From an uncultured Lachnospiraceae bacterium (GTDB lineage: Bacteria > Bacillota > Clostridia > Lachnospirales > Lachnospiraceae): a DNA stretch of 33,034 nt. Both the position numbers and the translations under genes were made by a program. The notes beneath the pieces are model-generated. The model searched no databases. It worked only from the letters and a program-made list of their open reading frames with translations, and was not told where the DNA came from. This document shows, in pieces, positions 23,469 to 30,681 of the stretch; the stretch's first letter is position 1, and each line of letters starts with the position of its first letter. Location: positions 1 through 33,034 of the forward strand of contig CAJUPT010000038.1 in the NCBI GenBank assembly GCA_910588405.1, read 5' to 3'.

Positions 23469-23638
23469 GGAAGGGGTTGACGGGGATTTATTTCAGATTA
23501 CATATCGAGAGGTTTTTCATCTGAGATTGTCTAATAAATAACATTCCCTGACTAATGTGTCAACTGGTTCCAGCTATACTTACATTATGACAATTCAGTC
23601 CTTCGAAAGACACGGGTGTTTTCGTATGTTTGACTGGA
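23469..23638 (+). promoter_or_regulatory. Structured leader RNA upstream of fhs
   Basis: Domain 1: a long-range stem, GGAA (23469-23472) plus GGTTGAC (23475-23481) with GTCAACT (23559-23565) plus TTCC (23568-23571). It encloses an 8-bp stem 23491-23498/23519-23526 and a possible GGGA/TCCC helix (23483-23486/23545-23548). Domain 2: TTCAGTC (23594-23600) with GACTGGA (23632-23638), enclosing hairpin 23604-23624 with a CGGG loop. It does not look like a ZTP, THF or SAM aptamer to me. No terminator is visible. Confidence 0.45.
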
Positions 23639-23680
23639 CGGTCGCCAGATTTTTCATTTATTATTGAGGAGGGAAAGACA

Positions 23681-25363
23681 ATGGGATTCAAATCAGACAT
23701 TGAAATCGCACAGGAAGCAGTCCCCCAGGACATCAGGGAGATCGCAAAGAAATTGAACTTGACAGAGGACGATCTTGAGCTTTATGGAAAGTATAAAGCA
23801 AAAGTAGACTATAACCTGATGACAAGCAAGCCCGGTTCAGGAAAGAAGGCAAAACTGATCTTGACCACGGCTATTAATCCTACTCCTGCAGGAGAAGGCA
23901 AGACCACCACAACCGTAGGTGTTGGCGATGCTCTGGCTAAGTTAGGCAAGAATGTTGTACTGGCCTTGAGAGAGCCTTCTCTTGGCCCGGTATTCGGTGT
24001 AAAGGGCGGCGCTGCAGGCGGCGGCTATGCACAGGTTATTCCTATGGAAGATATCAATTTGCATTTCACCGGTGATTTCCATGCTATCGGCGCTGCAAAC
24101 AACCTTCTGGCAGCTATGATCGATAACCATATCTATCAGGGCAACCCGCTGGATATTGATCCCAGAAGAGTAATCTGGAGACGCTGCGTAGATATGAACG
24201 ATCGTCAGCTTCGTAATGTAGTAGATGGCCTGGGCGGAAAAGCACAGGGCTTCCCGAGAGAAGACGGATTTGATATTACTGTTGCTTCCGAAGTTATGGC
24301 AGCTTTCTGTCTGGCAAACAGCCTGGACGACCTGAAAGCTAGATTCGCCAGAATCCTGGTTGCTTATACCAGAAGCGGAGAGCCTGTAACTGCCGGACAG
24401 CTGAATGCACAGGGTGCTATGACCGCTCTGTTAAAGGATGCGTTAAAGCCGAACCTGGTTCAGACACTGGAAGGAACCCCTTGTTTCATCCATGGCGGCC
24501 CGTTCGCGAATATCGCTCATGGCTGTAACTCCGTAATCGCTACGAAGATGGCTATGCACTTCGGCGATTATGTAGTAACAGAGGCTGGTTTTGGCGCTGA
24601 CCTTGGCGCTGAGAAATTCCTGGATATCAAGTGCCGTCTGGCTGAGCTGGAGCCCGACGCGGTTATCATTGTCGCAACAATCAAAGCTCTGAAGTACAAC
24701 GGCGGCGTTCCGAAGACAGAGGTTACTAAAGAGAATCTTGAAGCTCTCGAGAAAGGCCTTCCGAACCTGTTAAAGCATGTTGAGAATATTACTCAGGTAT
24801 TTGGTCTGCCTGCGGTAGTAGCTCTGAACCGTTTCGTAACCGATACTGACGCTGAGATCGAGCTTGTTACCAGAAAGTGTAAAGAGCTGGGCGTTAACGT
24901 TAAGATGTCAGAAGTATGGGGCAAAGGCGGAGAAGGCGGCATCGAGCTGGCTGAAGAAGTTATCCGTCTGTGCGAAGAAGGAAAGAAAGATTTCCGTTTC
25001 TCCTACGACCTCAACCTGCCGCTTAAAGAGAAGATCACCCAGATCGCTACTAAGATCTACGGTGCTGACGGCGTAGATTTCCTGGCTGCAGCTGACGCTG
25101 AGATCCAGAACCTGGAGCGCCTTGGATACGGCAATGTGCCGATCTGTATGGCTAAGACCCAGTACTCCCTGACTGATGATGAGAAGAAACTGGGAAGACC
25201 TCAGGGATTCCGTATCACGATCAGACAGGTAAGCTTAAGCGCAGGCGCCGGCTTCCTGGTAGCTATTACCGGCGCTATCATGAAGATGCCTGGTCTGCCT
25301 AAGGTTCCGGCTGCCGAGAAGATCGACGTATCCTCTGACGGCAAGATCACCGGATTGTTCTAA
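23681..25363 (+). CDS. fhs: Formate-tetrahydrofolate ligase
   Basis: ATP-dependent ligation of formate to THF giving 10-formyl-THF, the first folate step of the Wood-Ljungdahl methyl branch; also supplies purine synthesis. The protein has 560 aa, the normal length. The P-loop PTPAGEGKTTTT is at residues 67-78. Other signatures are LREPSLGPVFGVKGGAAGGGYAQV near 104-124 and the FTGDFHAI segment. The ATG at 23681 follows GAGGAGGG by 7 nt; the frame is open 51 nt further upstream without an SD. Codon use is strongly biased, fitting high expression. fchA follows after 95 nt, which contain a perfect 13-bp hairpin. Confidence 0.97.
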   Translation: MGFKSDIEIAQEAVPQDIREIAKKLNLTEDDLELYGKYKAKVDYNLMTSKPGSGKKAKLILTTAINPTPAGEGKTTTTVGVGDALAKLGKNVVLALREPSLGPVFGVKGGAAGGGYAQVIPMEDINLHFTGDFHAIGAANNLLAAMIDNHIYQGNPLDIDPRRVIWRRCVDMNDRQLRNVVDGLGGKAQGFPREDGFDITVASEVMAAFCLANSLDDLKARFARILVAYTRSGEPVTAGQLNAQGAMTALLKDALKPNLVQTLEGTPCFIHGGPFANIAHGCNSVIATKMAMHFGDYVVTEAGFGADLGAEKFLDIKCRLAELEPDAVIIVATIKALKYNGGVPKTEVTKENLEALEKGLPNLLKHVENITQVFGLPAVVALNRFVTDTDAEIELVTRKCKELGVNVKMSEVWGKGGEGGIELAEEVIRLCEEGKKDFRFSYDLNLPLKEKITQIATKIYGADGVDFLAAADAEIQNLERLGYGNVPICMAKTQYSLTDDEKKLGRPQGFRITIRQVSLSAGAGFLVAITGAIMKMPGLPKVPAAEKIDVSSDGKITGLF

Positions 25364-25398
25364 ATCGAATTTGACGATCACCTGATTTGATCTTTGGC

Positions 25399-25426
25399 CA
25401 TGGGAGCTGCCTTGGCAGCTCCCATG
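25399..25426 (+). terminator. Strong hairpin between fhs and fchA (partial terminator or stabiliser)
   Basis: CATGGGAGCTGCC (25399-25411) and GGCAGCTCCCATG (25414-25426) are perfectly complementary over 13 bp. The next T-run (TTTTT) only starts about 10 nt later, so full termination is unlikely. Partial attenuation or 3'-end protection would give fhs more transcript than the downstream genes. Confidence 0.5.
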
Positions 25427-25458
25427 TATCATATTGTTTTTGTGGAGGCTATTTACAT

Positions 25459-26091
25459 ATGAATTATGCCGAATTAACCTGTACAAAATTTGTGGACGAA
25501 ACATTTTCCAAAGCCCCGGTACCCGGCGGCGGCGGCGTGGCCTCCCTGGTAGGCGCATTGGGCGTGGCGCTGGGCGGCATGGTCTGCAATCTGACGACAG
25601 GAAAGAAGAAATATGCCCAGTATGAGGAAGATATTCAGCGGATTATGAAGGAAGCTGAAGAATTGAAGACGACGATGATGGGGATGATCGACCAGGATGC
25701 CCAGAATTTCCTGCCATTGTCCAAAGCATATGGTTTGCCTACCTCTACTGATGAAGAAAAGAAGTATAAAGAAGAAACGATGCAGGCTGCATTGAAGGTG
25801 GCGATTCAGGTTCCCGTGGATATCGTAAAGGTATCCTACAAAGCGATCAAGCTTCATGAGGAGCTGGTGAATAAGGGTTCCAAGCTGGCGATCTCCGACG
25901 TAGGCTGCGGCGTCCTCTGTTTAAAGGGCGCTATGATGAGCGGCTGGTTGAACGTAGTGATTAATCTAAGCAGCATAACGGACGAAGCATATGTGGCACA
26001 GCTCAAAGGCGAACTTGTTCCCATGCTGGAAGAGGGACAGAAGATCTGTGACGACGTATATGAGAAGGTATTAAATATTTTGAATTCATAA
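25459..26091 (+). CDS. fchA: Methenyl-THF cyclohydrolase (cyclodeaminase/cyclohydrolase family)
   Basis: Interconverts 10-formyl-THF and 5,10-methenyl-THF. The 210-aa helical protein belongs to the FTCD-C/FchA family. The glycine-rich folate-binding start is PVPGGGGVASLVGALGVALG at about 21-40. Conserved segments include MVCNLTTGKKKYAQYEED and SDVGCGVLCLKGAM. The ATG at 25459 follows GGAGG by 10 nt; an upstream in-frame start (25387) falls inside the fhs-fchA hairpin region and lacks an SD. It lies between fhs and folD, the standard acetogen order. Its presence fits the altered cyclohydrolase site in the adjacent FolD. Confidence 0.93.
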   Translation: MNYAELTCTKFVDETFSKAPVPGGGGVASLVGALGVALGGMVCNLTTGKKKYAQYEEDIQRIMKEAEELKTTMMGMIDQDAQNFLPLSKAYGLPTSTDEEKKYKEETMQAALKVAIQVPVDIVKVSYKAIKLHEELVNKGSKLAISDVGCGVLCLKGAMMSGWLNVVINLSSITDEAYVAQLKGELVPMLEEGQKICDDVYEKVLNILNS

Positions 26092-26141
26092 TGGGATCAA
26101 TTCTCATTTAAGATAAGATAAACTTAAGGAGGTTCAGTAAC

Positions 26142-27122
26142 ATGAGCGCACAAGTATTGGATTGTAAACTGGTTGCCCAGGCGATTTCAGAGCAGTGTAA
26201 GAAAGAAGCCGACGCGCTGAAGGCAAAGGGCATCGTTCCCAAGTTGGGGATTTTCCGTGTAGGCGAAAAGGGTCCCGACCTTTCCTATGAGAAAGGTGCT
26301 ACCAAGAGTATGAATGAAGCCGGCATCGAAGTGGAAGTTTTCGCACTGCCCGCAGAAGTATCTCAGGAAGAGTACATCGAGAAATTCAAAGCTGTGAACG
26401 CTGATCCCGCGATCCATGGCATTCTGGCTTTCCGTCCTCTGGACAACATCGATGAGAACGTTGCCATCGGCGAGAATATCTCCCCTCTGAAGGATGTTGA
26501 CGCCTGCACCAGCGCAAATATGGGTAAACTGGTTATCAACGATCCTACCGGTCTGTATCCTTGTACTGCAAGTGCAATCATGGAAGTGATTGATTACTAT
26601 GCGGAGCAGATCAAGGCTGTTGTAAGACCGAAATTCGGCCCCAACCCTCTGGCTAAGCCTGAGCAGGACGCTGATGTTTGCTGTGGACTGGATGTCTGCA
26701 TCATCAACAACTCCAACGTTATCGGCAAACCGGTTTCCATGATGCTGACAAACCGTTTCGCCAGTGTTTCCATCGTTCATCACCTGACTCATCCGGAAAT
26801 CAAGAACGAGTATACACAGAAAGCTGACGTTATCATCTGTGCAGTTCCTTTCAAGGATTCCGTAACGGCAGATATGATCAAAGAAGGCGCAGTTGTAATC
26901 GATGCAGCCGTTATCAGAGAGAAGGCTTTCGATGCTGACGGCCAGCCGATTATGAACGAGAAGACCGGCAAGCAGAAAATCGTTACTCTTGGCTGCTGTG
27001 CGGCAGACGTTGAGGAAAAAGCAAGCTGGAAGACACCGGTTCCCGGCGTAGGCGCGATTACTTCCGCTATCCTGGCTAAGAACCTGATCAAGGCCTGCAA
27101 GTTACAGAATAACATTCAGTAA
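26142..27122 (+). CDS. folD: Methylene-THF dehydrogenase (FolD family, probably monofunctional)
   Basis: Reduces 5,10-methenyl-THF to methylene-THF. It has 326 aa, longer than bifunctional FolD (about 280-300). The Rossmann part is present (NNSNVIGKPVSMMLTN at about 189-204, then PGVGAITSAILAKN). The active site is altered. Tyr49 and Asp120 are kept, but the catalytic Lys four residues after the Tyr is Ala53 (LSYEKGATKS), and the Gln of the usual VQLPLP motif is Phe97 (GILAFRPL). The Arg of GRSxxVG, which helps bind NADP phosphate, is Asn190. I infer a dehydrogenase without cyclohydrolase activity, perhaps NAD-dependent, as in yeast MTD1. The ATG follows AAGGAGG by 9 nt. Confidence 0.93.
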   Translation: MSAQVLDCKLVAQAISEQCKKEADALKAKGIVPKLGIFRVGEKGPDLSYEKGATKSMNEAGIEVEVFALPAEVSQEEYIEKFKAVNADPAIHGILAFRPLDNIDENVAIGENISPLKDVDACTSANMGKLVINDPTGLYPCTASAIMEVIDYYAEQIKAVVRPKFGPNPLAKPEQDADVCCGLDVCIINNSNVIGKPVSMMLTNRFASVSIVHHLTHPEIKNEYTQKADVIICAVPFKDSVTADMIKEGAVVIDAAVIREKAFDADGQPIMNEKTGKQKIVTLGCCAADVEEKASWKTPVPGVGAITSAILAKNLIKACKLQNNIQ

Positions 27123-27130
27123 ATCTGAAA

Positions 27131-27336
27131 TATAGCGGTGGTCCGTTTTTTTACGGACTGCCGTATAAAAATAGCAAAGAAGGATATGTCTGCTGCCGCA
27201 GACATTACCGAACGTGAAAGCCGATTGCTCCGCAATCGCCCGTAGCATTCACAATCCGGGCTGTCGCCCTCCTTGTTCATACTACGGGTGCGCCAAATGT
27301 CCATAGATGCTCTCATGTAAACATGTCGCATCTATG
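27131..27336 (+). ncRNA. Hairpin-dense spacer between folD and metV
   Basis: Five stem-loops in about 205 nt: TATA-g-CGGTGGTCCGT/ACGGACTGCCG-TATA (27131-27167) with a T6 loop; ATGTCTGC-TGCC-GCAGACAT (27186-27205); CGATTGC-TCC-GCAATCG (27222-27238); CCCGTAG/CTACGGG (27239-27245/27282-27288) enclosing GGGC-TGTC-GCCC (27258-27269); CATAGATGC/GCATCTATG (27302-27310/27328-27336) enclosing CATGT-AA-ACATG. No T-run follows any of them. It may be a structured mRNA segment, a processing region, or repeats. No RNA family recognised. Confidence 0.4.
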
Positions 27337-27383
27337 CCCACCTGGCTTACTTTCACAGTAAATAAATTGGGAGGAAAAAGTAT

Positions 27384-28031
27384 ATGATTATCACTCAGAA
27401 AAAGCCGATTGAAGAGTTGATGGCGATGCTGGAAGGCACGACGAAAGTTGGTCTGATCGGCTGTGGCAACTGTGCGACCGCATGTCAGACTGGCGGCGAG
27501 AAAGATTTGGCCGAGATGAAGGAGTACTTGGAGGCTCATGGCAAGCAGGTTGTAGGCATTGCCATTCCCGATGAGTGCTGCCAGAAGTTGCTGGTAAAGA
27601 AAGAGGTTAAGGTATTTAAGGACACCGATGTGGAAGCAATCGTATGTATGGCCTGCGGTGACGGCGCTCAGACTGTTGCGGCTAACTTAAAGCTTCCGGT
27701 ATATCCGTCTAACAATACGATGTTCTTAGGACAGGTTGAGCGTGTAGGCGTGTTCAACGAAGCATGTCGTATGTGCGGCGACTGTGTAGTTGGCTCCACC
27801 GGCGGTATCTGCCCGATTACACAGTGCGCGAAGTCTCTTGTAAACGGCCCTTGTGGCGGCCAGAAAGACGGCAAGTGTGAGGTTAATCCTGAGAACGACT
27901 GTGCATGGATTAAGATCTACAACAGACTGGTAGAGCTGGGCCAGGAAGACAAGATTCTGGAAGTACGTCCGGACAAAGGTTATGGAGCATTCTCCTACCC
28001 CAGAAAAATCAGCTTAAAGGAGGAAAAATAA
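27384..28031 (+). CDS. metV: Methylenetetrahydrofolate reductase, zinc/Fe-S subunit MetV
   Basis: Partner subunit of the acetogen-type methylene-THF reductase (MetFV). The 215-aa protein is Cys-rich. N-terminal cysteines are at 27, 30 and 34 (GCGNCATAC), then 65, 66, 88 and 91. The C-terminal MTHFR_C domain has Cys128, 131 and 134 (CRMCGDC), 143, 148, 157, 165 and 173. By homology with MetV of Moorella and Acetobacterium, these bind zinc and Fe-S clusters and pass electrons to MetF. The ATG at 27384 follows GGGAGG by 9 nt. The metF ATG directly follows its stop codon. No rnfC2, hdrA or mvhD is adjacent. Confidence 0.94.
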   Translation: MIITQKKPIEELMAMLEGTTKVGLIGCGNCATACQTGGEKDLAEMKEYLEAHGKQVVGIAIPDECCQKLLVKKEVKVFKDTDVEAIVCMACGDGAQTVAANLKLPVYPSNNTMFLGQVERVGVFNEACRMCGDCVVGSTGGICPITQCAKSLVNGPCGGQKDGKCEVNPENDCAWIKIYNRLVELGQEDKILEVRPDKGYGAFSYPRKISLKEEK

Positions 28032-28961
28032 ATGAGTTTATTACAGCAGGCATTTGAAGCAGGTAAATTTGGTGTAACTGCCGAGATGGCGCCTCCGAAA
28101 GGCTATGATTTCCACGTACAGATGGAAGATGCGGAATATTTGAGAGGCCGCGTTCACGGCGTAAACGTAACCGATATGCAGTCCGCATGCATCAAGGCTT
28201 CTTCTCTGGGTCTTTGTATCAAATTAAAACAAGCAGGCATCGAGCCGATTCTGCAGATGACCGGCCGTGACAGAAGCCGTATCGCTATCATCGGCGAGTA
28301 TCTGACTGCTGCATCTTTCGGCATTGACACTACTCTGGCGCTGACCGGCGACCATACCGTAGTTGGCGACTGCAAGGATTCCAAACCCGTATTTGATCTG
28401 GATTCCTGCGGTATTCTGAAGCTGTTAAGCGATATGGAAGCAAGCGGCAAAGACTGCGGCGGCAATGATCTGGAGGGCGGCGCGCCGACGTTCTACAAGG
28501 GTGCTTCCGTAACCCCCGTATATGAGCCCATGGTTCTGCAGGTTAATAAGCTGAAAAAGAAAGTAGACTGCGGCGCTATGTATGTACAGACTCAGGGTAT
28601 CTTCGAGCTGGAGCCTCTGAAGAGATTCATGGACGCTGTTGACAAAGCGAACATCAAGGTTCATGTAATGGCCGGTATCATCCCGTTAAAGGCTGCCGGT
28701 ATGGCAAAATACATGAACGCGAGCGTTCCCGGAATCGACGTTCCCGAGTATCAGATCAAGAGACTGACCGATGCTGCCGCTGAGGGCAAGGAAAAAGGCA
28801 TCAAGGGTCTGCCCGGCAAGGTTGGTATCGAGATGGCCGCAGAGCTGATTCAGAAGATCAAAGAAGAGAAGATCTGTGACGGTATTCATCTGATGACTAT
28901 CGGCGCTGAGAAGAACATCCCTACGATTCTGGAGATGGCTGGCGTAGATATTAACGCATAA
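28032..28961 (+). CDS. metF: Methylenetetrahydrofolate reductase catalytic subunit MetF
   Basis: A flavin-dependent TIM-barrel enzyme that reduces 5,10-methylene-THF to 5-methyl-THF, the last folate step of the methyl branch. The 309-aa protein has the catalytic Glu region GVTAEMAPPKG (Glu18). ILQMTGRDRSR at 73-83 corresponds to the conserved MTCRDRN motif, with Gly for Cys. LTGDH is near 118. It starts immediately after the metV stop, with AGGAGG inside the end of metV, so the two subunits are translated together. A 123-nt spacer with a hairpin separates it from lpdA. Confidence 0.95.
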   Translation: MSLLQQAFEAGKFGVTAEMAPPKGYDFHVQMEDAEYLRGRVHGVNVTDMQSACIKASSLGLCIKLKQAGIEPILQMTGRDRSRIAIIGEYLTAASFGIDTTLALTGDHTVVGDCKDSKPVFDLDSCGILKLLSDMEASGKDCGGNDLEGGAPTFYKGASVTPVYEPMVLQVNKLKKKVDCGAMYVQTQGIFELEPLKRFMDAVDKANIKVHVMAGIIPLKAAGMAKYMNASVPGIDVPEYQIKRLTDAAAEGKEKGIKGLPGKVGIEMAAELIQKIKEEKICDGIHLMTIGAEKNIPTILEMAGVDINA

Positions 28962-29002
28962 TATAGCTGCGTTTTTTATAACGGAAGTTTGATTTTTATG
29001 GA

Positions 29003-29034
29003 GCCGCAGGCCCGCGAAACTGTGGGGCTGCGGC
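29003..29034 (+). repeat. Hairpin in the metF-lpdA spacer
   Basis: GCCGCAG (29003-29009) and CTGCGGC (29028-29034) form a 7-bp stem, extended by CCC/GGG inside after one mismatch. AT-rich sequence but no T-run follows, so termination is unlikely. The AGTTGC element (29052-29065) lies just downstream. Confidence 0.45.
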
Positions 29035-29051
29035 ATTATAAAATATAAGGA

Positions 29052-29065
29052 AAGTTGCAAAACTT
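29052..29065 (+). promoter_or_regulatory. AGTTGC-type mini-hairpin upstream of lpdA
   Basis: AAGTTGCAAAACTT folds as AAGTT-GCAA-AACTT with a GNRA tetraloop. It ends 19 nt before the lpdA ATG and is followed by ATTGGAGGATA, almost the same context as before accA (TTTGGAGGATA). Function unknown. Confidence 0.4.
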
Positions 29066-29084
29066 ATTGGAGGATAGCATTACT

Positions 29085-30473
29085 ATGAAAATAACAATCA
29101 TCGGCGCAGGCCCCGGCGGATATGAGGCAGCTCTTTATGCGGCTAAAAAGGGTGCGGAAGTGGTTCTGGTTGAGAAGGACAAATTAGGCGGAACCTGCCT
29201 GAACAGAGGCTGTATCCCTACAAAGGCATTTCTGGCTTCCTATGATACGCTGGAGACAGTCGAGAACGCAAAGACCTTTGGTATCAATGTATCCGGTGAG
29301 CCGGAAGTAGATTATCCTGCGATTCTGGCCAGAAAGAACAAGGTTATGGAGTCTCTGGTGAAGGGCATCCAGTTCCTGATGAACAAAAATAACGTGACCG
29401 TAATCAACGGCTTCGGCAGTCTGGTGGACAAGAACACCGTTAAGGTTGTAAAAGAAGACGGTACCGAAGAGCTGGTTAAGACAGACTATGTGCTGCTGGC
29501 TACAGGTTCTGTGCCGATTGCACCGCCCGTGTTCAAATATGATGGCAAGCGTGTAATCACCAGCGACGAGATTCTTGACTTTGAGCATGCGCCCAAGTCC
29601 CTGATCCTGGTAGGCGGCGGCGTAATCGGCTGCGAGATCGGCCAGTTCCTGGCTGCTATGGGTACCGAGGTAACTGTAGTTGAGGCTCTGCCCAGACTGC
29701 TGGCTACGATGGACGAGGATGTGAGCAAACAGCTGGCTCGTCAGTTTAAGAAGGATAAGATCAAAGTGGTATGCGGCGACGGCATCGCCGAGGTAAATCC
29801 CGCTGAAGATCATGTAGACGTAACCCTTGCAAGCGGCAAAACCCTTTCCGCCGAGTATGTTCTGGTTGCTATCGGACGTGCGCCTTTCACCAAGGGCGTT
29901 GGCCTGGAGAACGCAGGCGTAGAGATGGGCGACAGAGGTAGAGTTGCTGTTGACGACCATATGAAGACGAATGTAGATAACATCTACGCCATCGGCGATA
30001 TCGTAAATACGCCGTTCCTGGCACATGTTGCTACGAAGGAAGGCTTTGTGGCCATCGACAATATGATGGGCGGCGACAAGGCTGCTACCTATCACGCTGT
30101 TCCTGGCTGCGTATTTACCACTCCTGAGATCGCTAATGTTGGTAAGATGGAATGGCAGCTGCAGAAGGAAGGCAAGGAGCTGGGCAAAGATTACAGAACC
30201 GGAACGTTTGATTTCAAGGGTCTTGGTAAGGCACAGGCTTCCGGCCATATCGCAGGCTTTGTAAAGGTGATCGCCGATATGGACGATACGCTGATCGGTG
30301 CTGAGATTGTGGGCGCGAGAGCTTCCGATATGCTGCAGGTACTGACCACTGGCGTACAGTTAAAGATGAAGGTGGAAGACCTGGCAGACTGCATCTTCCC
30401 TCATCCGACGATGTGCGAAGCGGTTATGGAAGCCCTTCATGACGTTCACGGCATGAGCACGATGAAGGTGTGA
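29085..30473 (+). CDS. lpdA: Dihydrolipoyl dehydrogenase
   Basis: A flavoprotein that reoxidises dihydrolipoyl groups with NAD+. It has 462 aa. The FAD motif IGAGPGGYEAA is at 6-16. The redox-active disulfide GGTCLNRGCIPTK has Cys38 and Cys43. The NAD-binding GGGVIG is in the middle domain, the second FAD motif IYAIGDIV follows, and the C-terminal base segment is FPHPTMCEAVMEA. There is no N-terminal lipoyl domain, so its lipoyl substrate must be separate; GcvH downstream is the obvious candidate. The ATG at 29085 follows GGAGG by about 11 nt; an upstream TTG (29055) lies inside the AGTTGC element. lpdA and gcvH also accompany the Wood-Ljungdahl genes in Clostridium ljungdahlii-type clusters. 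Confidence 0.95.
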   Translation: MKITIIGAGPGGYEAALYAAKKGAEVVLVEKDKLGGTCLNRGCIPTKAFLASYDTLETVENAKTFGINVSGEPEVDYPAILARKNKVMESLVKGIQFLMNKNNVTVINGFGSLVDKNTVKVVKEDGTEELVKTDYVLLATGSVPIAPPVFKYDGKRVITSDEILDFEHAPKSLILVGGGVIGCEIGQFLAAMGTEVTVVEALPRLLATMDEDVSKQLARQFKKDKIKVVCGDGIAEVNPAEDHVDVTLASGKTLSAEYVLVAIGRAPFTKGVGLENAGVEMGDRGRVAVDDHMKTNVDNIYAIGDIVNTPFLAHVATKEGFVAIDNMMGGDKAATYHAVPGCVFTTPEIANVGKMEWQLQKEGKELGKDYRTGTFDFKGLGKAQASGHIAGFVKVIADMDDTLIGAEIVGARASDMLQVLTTGVQLKMKVEDLADCIFPHPTMCEAVMEALHDVHGMSTMKV

Positions 30474-30507
30474 GAACAGTAATGATAAAATTTTAAGCAT
30501 AATGGGA

Positions 30508-30536
30508 TTGCAAAACCCTTAAAAATATGCTATAAA
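30508..30536 (+). promoter_or_regulatory. Extended -10 promoter of gcvH
   Basis: TTGCAA (30508-30513) is separated by 17 bp from TATAAA (30531-30536), with TG one base before the -10 (TGcTATAAA). It allows gcvH to be transcribed apart from the upstream genes. The leader would be about 140 nt. Confidence 0.55.
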
Positions 30537-30576
30537 CCATATAAACAGAACGGTTGCCTGGCAATCGTATATGGTT
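30535..30576 (+). repeat. Large hairpin at the 5' end of the gcvH leader
   Basis: AACCATATA (30535-30543) and TATATGGTT (30568-30576) pair perfectly. They enclose CGGTTGC-CTG-GCAATCG (30551-30567) with a 7-nt bulge on the 5' side. The inner hairpin is nearly the same as CGATTGC-TCC-GCAATCG at 27222-27238. It starts close to the predicted transcription start. Confidence 0.5.
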
Positions 30577-30681
30577 ACACAGTATTTGGAGAAATATGCT
30601 GCATGGAAGACGTTTCTTGTTCTTGTATTGCGGTATATTTGCCAGAGATCTAAATTTTATTCATGTAAAGGAGAAAATGTT

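Larger units (their letters stand above)
23041..23680. other. Divergent folT-fhs regulatory region
   Basis: 640 nt without a protein gene. The folT side (minus strand) has a consensus promoter, a THF aptamer and a P1-competing inverted repeat. The fhs side (plus strand) has a promoter at 23431-23459 and a structured leader of about 215 nt. The stretch 23289-23430 between the two promoters is AT-rich; I see no clear operator in it. Confidence 0.6.

Noticed and set aside
23594..23660. ZTP (pfl) riboswitch upstream of fhs
   Set aside because: Expected because ZTP riboswitches often precede C1 genes, but the conserved 3' core (CCGCCTGGGC-like) is absent.
29184..30248. Minus-strand frame of 354 codons opposite lpdA
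   Set aside because: Antisense to lpdA, which has intact FAD, NAD and redox-cysteine motifs; the open frame reflects codon bias.
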